Positions 43,514 through 55,093 of a DNA stretch of 64,000 nt are shown piece by piece (positions within the stretch are counted from its first letter, which is position 1; every line of letters begins with the position of its first letter). Below the pieces are notes generated by a model. It saw nothing but the letters and a program-made list of their open reading frames with translations. It ran no database searches and was not told the origin of the DNA. Location: NCBI GenBank assembly GCA_018466975.1, contig JAENRS010000022.1, positions 310,001 through 374,000 of the forward strand, given 5' to 3'. This DNA is from Sparassis latifolia. Lineage: Eukaryota; Basidiomycota; Agaricomycetes; Polyporales; Sparassidaceae. A program made the translations under genes and the position numbers.

Positions 43514-46500
43514 GCTGGATGTATCTAAGTCTAGAGATGAAGGCTGAGTGTTGAACTTTCTTAAGTCGAAGGATGCCGAGTCGGATGTGTCAGAGGGCGA
43601 GAACAGTCCAAGTGACCCCAGTGATATTGAAGAAATCCAGGGGAAGCCTGGACGTCCCGCGCAGAAGCAGAAGTGGGCATTCTCGCATTATACACCCATA
43701 GCACAGACGAAGAAGGAGAAGCCAATTTGGAAGTGGGAATACAATTGGTGCAAGTACGGCAGTTCTCCTGTCAGTTTTTGTCATTCCTCTGCTAATGATT
43801 ATCGACAAGGACTTTTCAGACATCACCTCGTACAAAGGGCTGTACAGAGCATTCAAAGGAGATGATCCAACTCCCTGCTTCAAGCAATTTCATATCACAC
43901 TTGAAGAAGTGCTCGCACCTCCCATCAGATCACAAATTTGATTCCTGGCTCCGACGACAGGCAGGTGTTGCTGATGACACTCCCGAGACATCTCATACTG
44001 GATCTAGTAAGACTGTGCAGAGACAGATCATGCACGAGTTCACACAGCACGTGCTGGAGAATCCCGAGAAGCACGTCACAAAAAGGGGTTTCCGAGAGCA
44101 CTTCTTGAAGGCAATAATTGAGGATGACTTACCTTACACGTTCGGGGAGAGACCTGGGATGAATAAATGTCTCACATACGTCTTACCTCAGAACTACACC
44201 ATTCCCGGTGAAGACACTGTGCGACAAGATCTGGATATTCTGTGTGAAATGTTGGATCAAAGGCTGAATGCACTCATTAAGGTAATTGTTGCTATCATTA
44301 AACATTGATCTCTGTCTCACTCAACTCGGACAGGAAAACGAGTCCAAGCTTGCCATTGCGAGTGACTTATGGACTAGCAAGAACTCTGTCTATGCATTTG
44401 CCGGTGTCATTGGATTCTGGATAGATGAGAACTGGAACCTGATCGAGCAGGTACTGGAACTGACTCCTCTTGACGGGGATCACTCTGGCTCCACAACTGG
44501 GAGACTGATCTACAAGGTGCTTCGCAAACGCAAGGCCACAGAAAAGCTCAGTAAGTGCTATGCAAGCTTAGATGATTGGAGAATACTAACAGACCAAATC
44601 AGTCACTAGTAGTGCAGACAATGCCTCAAGCAATGGGACCATAAATCGTACTCTGAGCATGAAAATCAACGAAGGTCATGGAACAGACCTGAAGGCTGAA
44701 GATGTGCAGGTTGGATGTGCAGGTCATGTCACTCACCTGGTTGTACAGTGCATGTTATTTGAATCTCTCAAACACTAACAGGCTTAAATCTGGATTACTG
44801 CCTTCATTAGATGTATACTGCACAGCTTAGGTCTTGCACCGGATCCTGATGTCGAAGATCTCTATGAAGACGCTCGCCAATTTCCCCTCACCTATGATCC
44901 AAGCCAAGATCCAGTCGTCCAAGAGGAGATGAAGGTGGCTGAGCAGGAGTTATCATTGGAGCAGTCTGGCAAACTCCTGGCAGTGGATGAACTTCAGGAT
45001 TCAGCGGAGAGTACAGAGTCCGAGGAAGGAGACAGTGATGCGGGCGAATGTGGCAGTGACGTCGATGCCGAGCAGAGGGCAGGTAAAGCATCCGAGACTG
45101 GCCGAAAGTCGAAGAAACATCTGTCTGCCATTGACAAGATGTGTGAACGGGTCCTGAATATGCCATATGGGTACTCAAGGACTCACATGTAGTCCCCTCA
45201 CTCCACAGTTACATGCTGTTGTCGTTGACATCTTACACTCAGAGGTTCATCGCAAGCGCATGCAGCGACTCATTCGTCAGCTTTGCAATCCCAAGAACAA
45301 GCATCTGGTCCCCATTCGAGGTATGCCTATTCGATGGAACACCACCCATGCGGAGATCGAGCGAGGTCTCTTGCTACGTCCGGTATGAATTGATCTACAT
45401 GTACTTACACCAGCATACCTGACTGAGAATGACTGACAAATAGGCAGTCAACCAGTGGATAGAGCAGCTAGACAAGGGCTTGACCGGAAAAAAGAAACGT
45501 GCAGTTAGCCATAAGAAAAAGAAGTGGTACCTTGGGCATGCAGATTGGGAGCTTCTTGAAGTGCTCTCTGAGATTCTCCTCGTACACTATGTATTCATGA
45601 TATTTAAGGCTTGTCGCACTGACTCGTAGTCACTTCTGACTTGCTCAAGCCTTTTCGTGAGGTCACTCTTCACTTTTCCAAGTCCGGGATACCGACAATC
45701 TGCATGACCCTCCCTCTCTACAAATTCATGGAGGTCCATCTCAAGAGCTCGCGTGCAAAGGTGCACACCAAGCACAACTTAGGCAGGCTCTCAAGAATGG
45801 TCTGGAGAAGCTTGAAGTCCACATGAACAAGGCTTTGGTCTCGAAATACCCCCTCCTTGGTGCAGGTGAGCCACCTTCAAGCTGAATGCTTTTCTTATCA
45901 TCCTGATCCATGTACTCTCACTGCAAGTTTTTCATCCAGCTATCAGACTCAAATACTTCGAGCAAGAGGATCTCTGGGACCCGAAGATTCCAACTCGTGC
46001 ACGTCAAGAGTTTGAAGCACTTTACAAGAAGTATGCGGCTACTACTACAGCATCAGACAATGGAGCTCCATCTGTCGTGCCAACCACCAGCAAGCCAAAT
46101 GCTGCACAGTCCGTTTTTGCATCTGCAATTGGCGTGGTGCCTGCGGCAAATACCGCTAGCGAGCTTGACATGTATTTCAACGATCTATATCCGTGCACTG
46201 ATGAAGATGGTGCCTTGCCGTGGTGGAAGGTATTTATGAGTTGACACACTGCAAGGACAACATTCAGAACTGATCTTCGATTACTGACAGATGCACGCAA
46301 AAACATTCCCCATCCTTTCTCGCATCGCGCGAGATATTCTGGCTATCTCTGGTGTCAGCATTGCAGTGGAGCGCCTCTTCTCATCTAGCAAGCACACACT
46401 CTCCGATGTGCGCTCCTCTTTGGTGGCCCTATCAGGCTCAAAGACCGTGGTTTTGAAGGAGCGATTGAAGCGAGGACTGGGTGCGAACCTTCCGTATCTC

Positions 46501-46533
46501 GACGGTATCTCTATACACCACGAATATGATTAG
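43514..46533 (+). pseudogene. hAT-family transposase, multi-exon and partly broken
   Basis: hAT transposases cut and paste through an RNase-H-like DDE core. In order: a BED-like zinc-finger region (WEYNWCKY.. then FISHLKKCSHLP), residues LWTSKNSVYAFAGVIGFWID (about 44368-44427, the first core acid of hAT proteins in its usual D-x-W-T-S form), SADNASSNGTINRTL (about 44611-44655), an acidic linker, RWNTTHAEIERGL (about 45333-45371), and the C-terminal dimerisation region GVSIAVERLFSSSKHTLSD (about 46351-46407). Several short introns are needed; some frames are joined only through stops (for example the exon ends near 43865 and 44609). The last exon ends at 46533, about 110 bp before the right inverted repeat. 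Confidence 0.75.
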
Positions 46534-46699
46534 ATACCATTATACTACTATTATACTACAATTATACTACTTCACCATTAGATACTTGCCCTCACTGTCG
46601 GCATAATAAAACATATTGTTATTATATGGCTTCTGACCGTATTTAATAATAATTGCGGAGCTCTAGGGCGCTTAACGTTCCATATGGTGGGAAACATGA

Positions 46700-47103
46700 T
46701 GTTACGCTGGGGCGTACCACTTGTCCGAGGTTCGTCGAGCAAGTACTAAGTCATTCAATGACTAAGTAAATGCGAGTCAAGAATCAAGAGTCAAGAAGAT
46801 CACACAAGGACTAGTGATAATCCCGTGTATTGAGAGGTAAAGTAACCAGATCGAGACTGGGGTTCCAGTCGATGATCTCAGCCTTATATACTAATAGTAC
46901 ATGTTGAGTAATACATGCCAGTAATGGCTGAGTCAGTGAGTACCCTCGCGGTGAGGGATGAGTCAGTACAGGTTCTAGACTATGGTCTAGAGAGAGTCCA
47001 GATCGAGTCGAGAGATATCGAGACTCGAAGTCTCGGGTTAACGCGTAATCGTACAATGTAATCAAAAGAAAAAAAGATAGGTACTCAACGTACCGTTGTA
47101 ACA
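46700..47103 (-). repeat. Gypsy-2 LTR (3' LTR in element orientation)
   Basis: TGTTACGCTGG..GTTGTAACA, matching 52276-52709 almost throughout. Confidence 0.95.
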
Positions 47104-47143
47104 TAAGCCCCTTCCTATGCCGCCTTTGCCCTTAAAGGCATTC

Positions 47144-48538
47144 CTACGTATCTCCTGCTTCCGACGGTGTTACGCTGTTCATCGGAAACCCTTCAGTATA
47201 CAACGAACCCGTTCCATCAAAGTCAGAGAATCGTGGGTCCGTTTGAGGGTCAGGGTATGAGAACGCTATCTCGCGTGCGTCATAGTTTGCGTAGAAGTCA
47301 TGAGAGTGGGAATAACCTTCTATCGTGTGGCCAGGTGCTTGTTTTCCACAGTAGTAGCAATGCATCCTGTTGGATAGCAATGCAGGGCATGCGTTCGGGT
47401 CGTGGGATGCGGGGACAGATTGACAGATTACGCAAATGGAGAATGGGCAGGTATACTTCGGATGGGTATACTGTCTGCAGAATACGCACTGAGGATGTGG
47501 TCATTGATATGCGATGTATGCTGGGATGGTTCGGTGTGGCCCGATGAGTGCTGTGGAGAAGGTGGGAGGAAACGGGGAGATGTTCCTTCCAGGCTCACTT
47601 TCTCCTGGATCTACAAGGGTCTGAGTAGATTGGTCCGAGTGTCCAGATGTTTCGGTCTGCACCGCATTTTCCGTGGTCATTGGGGATAATCCTTCAGCAT
47701 GACAGTTGGGATTGTCGCTAAAGTTCCACTCCGACACGTAATCTGGAGGGGGAATTGGGCGTAGAGGTCGTGCGATGGAAACACCTTCATGAGTCGCTGC
47801 TGGAGCAGAAGACGTTGAAGCGCCTTCGAACAAATCGAACGGGTTCGGGGTAGGAACCGTTATGGGGTCGAAGGCGAGATGTGATGGTCACGGTGGAGGT
47901 ACGGGGGGTGTCCCTTCTCGTGGGGTTTCCGGTGGCATGTCTGTTAAAAAGGTGGGGAGGAACGGCTGTGTGGCGTCTGCATCAAGCTTGACGAGTCATT
48001 GGTATGAGTTCGTCTGGGCAAACATTAGGGCTAGTGTTTCCTCCTGTCGCTGGATTCTATCCCCCATGCTTAACGCTAATGCTTCCATCCTCTCCGTGTA
48101 TCGTCGTGTCCCTGCTATTACATGCTGCATGGAAATAATCTCCGATTTGGCAGCTTGTTGCGAATGGATGATCCTAAGTGCATACTGCGCGTGAGAGTCA
48201 TCCAACGTGGTTAGGGCTTGGTGATACAACTCCTCATATTCTGCAAGTACACGGATCGCCCTTGACTCGTGGAGCTCACGATTCGTCCAGGGCATGTTGG
48301 GTAAGGATGGCGTGGTGGCTCTAGAACGTATGGGGTTGATCGAGTCAACTACGCCAATGATGAAGTCTTCTAGGTCGCCGATAGTTCCAATTCGTCGTGA
48401 GAATCGGAGATGGGCCCTAAGGCTATCTCATATGTCGTGCGCTGGTACTCCCCTAAAGTCCCTAGGGTGTGGCGAGGGAGTTGGAGAAGTTTCAGAAAAG
48501 TAGTCATCGACAACGGACTGCGCTCCAGATGATGGCAT
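47144..48538 (-). pseudogene. extra 3' ORF of Gypsy-2 with three zinc knuckles
   Basis: It starts at ATG 48538, nine bases after the pol stop (48548-48550), and ends about 40 bp before the LTR, at 47144. The protein would be about 460 residues: an N-terminal part, a helical segment (ELHESRAIRVLAEYEELYHQ and on) likely to form a coiled coil, a Pro/Ser/Thr-rich middle, and a Cys-rich C-terminus with three CCHC-type motifs: CVFCRQYTHPKYTC (C-2-C-4-H-4-C), CVICQSVPASHDPNAC (C-2-C-6-H-4-C) and CYYCGKQAPGHTIEGY (last Cys replaced by Tyr). Four in-frame TGA codons (48428-48430, 47996-47998, 47889-47891, 47501-47503) each fit an original CGA. The architecture resembles a second nucleic-acid-binding gag-like protein. 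I do not know a name for it. Confidence 0.7.
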
Positions 48539-48547
48539 AGTGGAGGT

Positions 48548-51050
48548 TCAGAAGTGGTGAAGGCTTATGCGGGTGATTGCTGAGATGTGATGCAGGTGTC
48601 GTCGCTTTTTATATTCCCCTAGTAGTCCCTCGACATTTGCCAGATTTGCTTCAGGTTCCCATGAGTTCTCGGCAGAAGTGTATCCTTTCCACTTGACCAG
48701 GTATTGGGTCCGACCGTATCTTTGTCGGTGGTTTAGGATTGCTTCGACTTTGTATTCCTCGTGCTCTTCGATAAGGTCAGGCGGTGGTCTCATATCATTC
48801 GGGCTGTGGATCTCTGTTTCTTTGTAAGGTGATAGAAGGCTGGCGTGGAATACGGGGTGGATTCTCCACCCTCGTGGTAGGGTCAGGCGGTAGTCCATGG
48901 GGCCTATTCGTTCTTCGATAATAAAGGGGCCTTCACGTTTCGGAGCCATCTTCCGTGTCGGGTATCCGATGTTCAGGTTCTTTGTATCGAGCCAGACCTT
49001 CTGACCCTTTGTGAAGCGTGGTGAGCCCTTTCTGATCCGTTCTGCCATATGCTGTCTTGCTAGCTCGTGCATGGCTAGGGCCTCATCTCGAATCTTCTGG
49101 AGTTCAGATAACCGAGTTTCCACTGAGGGTACATTTGTCCTAGGGAGTACCGACAGGATTCCGCGTGGTTCATATCCCATCATTATGCGGAATGGCGACA
49201 TCTTCCACGCTGAGTGTTCGCATGTGTTATGGCAGAATTCGAGGTCCGGTAGTCGGTCTACCCATGACTCAGGGTTGTTACCACAGTAGAGTCAGAGGTA
49301 TACTTCTAGTTCTTGGTTAACGCGCTCTGTTTCTCCATCTGACTGGGGGTGGTAGGCTGTACTCATTGAGGACCTGATTCCTAGTATCCTGCATAGTTCT
49401 TGGAATACGTGTGATGCGAATTGTGTTCCTCTATCAGAAATCAGTTTATCTGGGAGTCCGAATCGGGAGTAAACTTTTTCATGGAAAAGTTTTGCCGTTT
49501 GATCCGCCGTGACCATCTTCAAGCAAGGGCAAAGAATTACCCCCTTCATAAGGTCATGGTCTACCACGACCATGAGAGAGTCAAAACCATGTGATACTGG
49601 TAGGTCTGTGATGAAGTCGACTGATGAACAGGAAAATGGTAATGTGTTTGGAGTTGCTGGTATAGGCATTGGAAGAGATTTGGTGGGGTGCGTATTAATC
49701 TTCATCTGTTGGCACCCTGCGCATCCTTCCACATAGGCGCATACTGCAGAGTAAAGTCCTGGCCACCAGAAATCACGTCGGATGAGTTCAAGGGTTTTAT
49801 AAGAACCTGGGTGTCTCATGGCCGGTGTGTTATGGTACAACCTGATAATATCACATCGGAGAGGTTGTACTGGGGGTACATATACGCGTCCTCAATATTG
49901 GACAAGCCTGTCGGTGATTTTCCAATCATCGAGGGCAGATTTCATTGGTGGTGGTCCTTTGCGCTGCAAGGCTTGAAGCTCATCGTGAACAATTTGATCT
50001 TTAATCGAATGTGCATGAATATCTTGGTATAATTGTGTTGATATCGAGTGCACAAACAATGCTTCTGGGAGAAGGATACGATCTTCATTATCATGATCTC
50101 GGTCACCCTTTCCAAGCAACCGAGATAGGGTGTCCGACTGTATCATTTGCGTCCCTGGGACGTGCACCAACTGGAGTTCGAATTGTGATAAGAAGAGACT
50201 CCATCGTGCTTGACGTCTGTTCAGCTTCTGGGCCGTCCGATAGTAAGTCAGGTTCTTGTGATCGCTGCATATTGTTATCGGGTGGGGAGAGCCATCAAGG
50301 TAGTGACACCACTCTTCGAGGGCCCGAACAATCCCTAATAGTTCTCTGTCATAGATTTCGTAGTTTCGTTCGGCTGGGTTAAACGATTTTGACAAATAGC
50401 CGCATGGGTGGAGGTCTCCGTTGATGTCAGTTTGTCTTAACACCGCTCCTGTAGCTACGAGCGAGGCATCGGACTCGATGATAAAGGGTTTCGTCTTATC
50501 TGGCATGAGGAGCACGGGGGCCGATACAAACTTTGCTTTGAGCATATCGAACGCTTGTTGGCAGTTGGGGGTCCATTCCCATATCGGTTTCTTTGTTGTC
50601 ATCGTGAGATCAGTGAGCAGTCGTACTATCTTGGAATAATGATCGATGAACTTCCTGTAGAAGTTCGCAAAACCAATGAATGCGCGGATGGCTTTCACCG
50701 TTGTTGGTTCTGACCAGTCCTGGATTCCTTTTAACTTGATCGGGTCCATTCCAATATGGTCCGGACGTATGATCATCCCAAGGTATTCTACTTCTTGGGA
50801 GTCGAATGTGCATTTCTCCAGTTTGACGAACAGATCGTTTTGCTTGAGTCGTTCTAGGACTCGAAGCGTACGCTGTCGATGTTCTTCCATGTTATTCGAG
50901 AAGATGAGGATGTCGTCCATGTAGATGATCATCCATCCTTCATCGATCAGGTCCTTAAAGATTTCGTTCATCATTTTCTGAAACGTCGCCGGGGAGTTGC
51001 AAAGTCCAAAAAACATCACCGTTGGTTCGTATAGTCCCCGATTTGTCTTG
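48548..51050 (-). pseudogene. Gypsy-2 pol: RT (partial), RNase H, integrase, chromodomain
   Basis: The RT frame opens near 51050 in the middle of the palm ([15 protein letters not shown], then [16 protein letters not shown]) and has the YMDD catalytic motif. RNase H follows ([38 protein letters not shown]). The integrase has its zinc region ([27 protein letters not shown]) and core ([34 protein letters not shown]). After a TGA at 49292-49294, where CGA fits, the frame continues to the C-terminal domain and a chromodomain ([35 protein letters not shown]), stopping at 48548. One segment near 49201-49290 is in another frame or needs the stop to be read through. Confidence 0.92.
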
Positions 51051-52240
51051 AATGCTGCTTTCCGCTAGGGCGACTGTTCTGGAACTTCGTATACATCTGC
51101 ATCGACTTGGTCTGGTTGTCAATTTCAACTGCCTTCTTGTACCACCCTTCCATATCGGTGAGGAGTGGGTTGACATTCATGATTCGCTCAAGAAGTCATC
51201 GGGATAGTCCAATTTTAAAGTAATGGAGGCGTGCTGGGTATTCCAATTTTAAAGTAATGGAGGCGTGCTGGGTATTCCGTGATTTTGGCCTTTTTCATAA
51301 GTACCAGGAACGAATTAACGTAATCCTGTACTTCTCCCATTTGACGGAGAGATTCAAGGTCTTTCATCGCCGATCCCATGGGGTCGGTCTCTTGAAATGC
51401 TTTGTTGAAGTCGATGACCCATGCGTCGAAGGTTCCATAGTCCTTCAGCTTTCCTAGGTCGTCGGTGTGGTCATCGTACCACGTCTCAGCCCATGCTTCG
51501 GCCGTTCCTCCTTTCATGAAGGACATCGCGAATGCGATCTTCTTCTTGTTGCTATTGTAAATTTCGTCATTGATATCGACATATGTCTGAACCCTTTGCA
51601 GGAATATGTATCTCCCGAGAAGGGTTCGGGTTGGGAGAGTTTGAGCTCGGTTGGCTTTGGCGCCTGCATCGTGGGAGTCGGGTTTGAAACGATGTGTCTG
51701 TGGACTGGGATCGCAGAAAAGGTTGCTGCAGGTATAAGCTGTGCGGGGATCGGTGCTGGGGCTGTTGCTTCTGCTTCCGATTCTGCTTCTGCCGCTGCTG
51801 CTGCTGCTAGTGGATGTCCCGGGGTTATTTCGTCAACTCCTCGTTGTATTTCTGCTGGGTCGATTAGTTGGTCGACGTTTTGCCTTGCTGCAGTATATAT
51901 CGCGAAGTGTTCTGCTTCGTCCGGATAGTCTCTGGTGAATTCTTCAAGAATTCTTCGGTAGGTTGCTTCGTCTGATGCAAGCCTCCAACCCGGTCTCCCT
52001 TCTCTGATAGTCGGGAGGGCTCTGAATTCTCTCGATGACGAGCCTCGGTGGATTGGATGTCCTAAGTTTTCGTCCCACCTTATTGATAAAGGTCGAAGGC
52101 ACGAAAATTCTTCTAGTCCTCGAAAATCCAGTGTGTCAATGTTTTCCTAACCTTTCCACACCCCAGGTAACTCGCCCTGCTAGGTGTTTATTGGCTAAGG
52201 TTTGTCGGGTTTCTGTAAACGTAGTTCTGCTCTAAACCTG
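51050..52240 (-). pseudogene. Gypsy-2 gag, joined to RT by a deletion
   Basis: Reads a Gypsy gag: an Ala/Glu-rich N-terminal part, QPEPFSGD near 51620, MSFMKGGTAEAWAETWYDD (about 51470-51526), MGEVQDYVNSFLVLMKKAKI, and NPLLTDMEGWYKKAVEIDNQ (about 51105-51165). Frames shift at about 51600 and 51210. A direct duplication of about 36 bp lies at 51209-51280 (CCAATTTTAAAGTAATGG twice). The gag zinc knuckle, protease and first half of RT are absent: the sequence passes from gag into RT within about 20 bp near 51050. Confidence 0.8.
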
Positions 52241-52275
52241 AAAAGGTTGAGCTGTATCGGATAGTCTCGATCTTA

Positions 52276-52709
52276 TGTTACGCTGGGGCGTACCACTTGT
52301 CCGAGGTTCGTCGAGCAAGTACTAAGTCGTTCGACGACTAAGTAAATGCGAGTCAAGAATTGAGAGTCAAGAAGATCACACAAGGACTAGTGATAATCCC
52401 GTGTATTGAGAGGTAAAATAACCAGATCGAGACTGGGGTTCCAGTCGATGATCTCAGCCTTATATACTAATAGTACATGTTGAGTAATACATGCCAGTAA
52501 TGGCTGAGTCAGTGAGTACCCTCGCGGTGAGGGATGAGTCAGTGAGTACCCTCACAGTGAGGGATGAGTCAGTACATGTTCTAGACTATGGTCTAGAGAG
52601 AGTCCAGATCGAGTCGAGAGATATTGAGACTTGAAGTCTCGGGTTAACGCGTAATCGTACAATGTAATCGAAAGAAAAAAAAATAGGTACTCAACATACC
52701 ATTGTAACA
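52276..52709 (-). repeat. Gypsy-2 LTR (5' LTR in element orientation)
   Basis: Matches 46700-47103, plus a 30-bp tandem duplication of the GTGAGTACCCTCxCxGTGAG unit. Confidence 0.95.
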
Positions 52710-52740
52710 CATGACCTGCAGGCCATATGACGTGTGGTTG

Positions 52741-53529
52741 AAGACAAACATGCAGAATAAAATGCAAAAAAATCGCAGAAATACCAGAAAAATTATGGCA
52801 TGGCCTTTTGATGATAGTAGACTTGTAGATGTAACTAGACAATATTGTAGGCCATTGTAAATTCCTTACACATCCACACTAGATGGCATATTTGAATATT
52901 GTAAGGCCATACAAACCAATACTAGAGGGTGTAATAGAATTCAAGAAATGGTATAATGAGGCATTGAAGCAGGCTTCCTAAACACTACTAGACATACTAG
53001 GAGTCAATACAACACTTTGTAGGCTATTGTAAGCATCTTACAAAGTGACACTAGATGACATATCTCACTATTGTAGGGTCACATGTTCACTAGGACACTT
53101 ACAAGAAATTACTAGAGGCTATTGAAGGTTACTGAAGATTCTTACAAAGTGATGCCAGGTAACACTTCCGACCATTGTACGCTCATTACAAACTCATACT
53201 ACAAAATATATTAGGAGTCAGTATCATTGGGTGTTGTTGACTTGCTGAACATTGCTAGGCAATATACTAAGAGTTAGTAGGTAACTTTGTAGACTATTTA
53301 ATAATGCGGCCCTTATCAACTCACACAACTTATCAATGTATAGTGGGATGTTGTAGGACACTTACTACACATTATTAAATGGCACACTAGGAGTTGGTAG
53401 AGGAGTTGATGTCTAGTGGAACATTGTAGGACACCTACTACACATTATTAGATGATACTAGGATTTAGTAGATAATATAATAACAATTTATTGTATACAT
53501 TTTGATGTGTTGCTATAGACACATGGGTT
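52741..53529. repeat. degenerate repeats with TTGTAGG / ACTAGG blocks
   Basis: Loosely repeating 45-70-bp blocks such as CATTGTAGGACACTTACTAC and ACACTAGGAGTTAGTAG. No coding capacity. Confidence 0.5.
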
Positions 53530-54050
53530 ATAGTTTCTAGTGTTATTTTTTGTAGTGGTTCTTATATGCACATTGGTAACATTTTTTGTAGTGATTCATA
53601 TAGGCACATTAGTAACAGTTTTTAGTGTCATTTTTTGTAGTGATTCTTATAGCCACATAACAGCTTCTGGTGTTATTTTTTGTAGTGGTTCTTATAGGCA
53701 TGTTGGTGACATTTTTTGTAATGATTCTTGTAGGCATATTAGTAACAGTTTCTATGGTTGTTATTTGTAGTGGTTCTTATAGGCACATGTGTAACAGTTT
53801 CTGCTGTTATTTTTTGTAGTGGTTCTTATAGACACATTGGTAAGATTTTTTATAGTGAGTCTTGTAGGCACATTAGTAACAGTTTCCCCTGTGATTTTCT
53901 GTAGTGGTTCTTATAGGCACATTGGTAACATTTTTTGTACTGATTCTTGTAGACACATTAGTAACAGTTTCTAGTGTCATTTTTTAAACTGATTCTTATA
54001 GGCACATGTGTAACAGTTTCTGCTGTTATTTTTTGTAGTGATTCTTGATG
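53530..54050 (+). repeat. minisatellite, ~50-55-bp unit
   Basis: TTTTTTGTAGTGGTTCTTAT, AGGCACATTGGTAAC and related blocks recur about ten times with point differences. Confidence 0.85.
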
Positions 54051-55093
54051 TTTTAAATAATCCTACTCTGAGATACTTAGTAATATGTCAAACTATTATC
54101 AGGCAGCTATAAATAAATAATGATTTACATTATACTATAATATCAACTGACATATAAGACTCATGTGATAACATAACATATTATTGTTATAAAGTGTGTT
54201 GCATACTCTAATACATTGCTATAATATTTTTATAAACTACAATCAGATGACATCTTATAAGTAAGTTATAAGTATAATATTGTTAAAAGCTTACTATATA
54301 TTACTAAGCAATACACCAGTTATTGAATAACATTATAGACTATTATAATGCTTTCATTTAAACAGCAGTGGCATTTTCTTGTAACTTTTTTGTATAGACA
54401 TATAAATGACATGCTGGACTATTGCAGTACTGCTACCAAATATTTGTAAGTAAAATATTAGATGAACAGCATACTAAAATATTGTAATGCAGTTGTTTAT
54501 GATACTTAGAGGATCTAAATAATATTATAAGTCATTCTAATACTTTATTTCTTTTTGCTATCGATATAATATGAATTTTTATATAATTTTATTTTGAATA
54601 AAAACAGAGTTTCAGAGGTACCAAAAATTATACTCTAACAAGAAAGACTTGCATTCTTTATACTTATTAGTATAACATCAAATTGTACTAGATTTTCACC
54701 TAAAGTGACTGTTTTAAGTGAATATGAATGATGAAACCTTGACATAAATACCTAATAAAAATACAACATGCTATGCAATGCAATGGATCATTCTTTACAA
54801 GTAATCAACTACTAAGGAGTAATACAAGATGATTAAAGTATGTGAAAACAATTAAATGATAAGAGAAAAAGAGGAACATAGAACCTCAGGAATCATTCCT
54901 GCCATGCAAAGCAATGGCCCACTCCCAACAAGTTATAGACAGCAGTTGTAGCGACCATAAGGTAATTCAACTTCTTAGCGACCATAAGGTAATTCAACTT
55001 CTTATAGACAACCGAGAATGCCCATCACTGAGCGGCTCAATCCGCAGTCTTCCGCCATTTCCTGGGGCGGTGCACAAGCTCGTCTCATTGCTC
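54051..55093. other. AT-rich spacer
   Basis: No gene recognised. A 28-bp direct duplication (AGCGACCATAAGGTAATTCA and on) occurs at about 54948-55003. Confidence 0.4.

Larger units (their letters stand above)
46700..52709 (-). mobile_element. Ty3/Gypsy chromodomain retrotransposon (Gypsy-2)
   Basis: LTRs 46700-47103 (404 bp) and 52276-52709 (434 bp) begin TGTTAC and end GTAACA. CATGA flanks both sides (46695-46699, 52710-52714). The length difference is a 30-bp tandem duplication in the higher copy (about 52513-52572). Coding is on the minus strand: gag, RT, RNase H, integrase, chromodomain, then an extra 3' ORF. Protease and the N-terminal part of RT are deleted. Confidence 0.95.
42165..52740 (+). 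mobile_element. hAT DNA transposon, right TIR split by a Gypsy element
   Basis: The left inverted repeat (about 42165-42235) matches the reverse complement of about 46646-46699: GTTTCCCA, GAAACATTAAGCGC against GGAACGTTAAGCGC, then CTCCGCAA and TTATTA. The match continues beyond the Gypsy insertion into 52715-52735 (left GCCACCCGAGTCACG against GCCTGCAGGTCATG). The interior carries a hAT transposase gene. The 8-bp target duplication expected for hAT could not be fixed because the outer ends are diverged. Confidence 0.75.

Noticed and set aside
41847..52800. Similar CCAGAAAAAT blocks on both sides of the hAT element as a target duplication
   Set aside because: The match is loose, too long and too far from the inverted repeats to be the 8-bp duplication of a hAT element.
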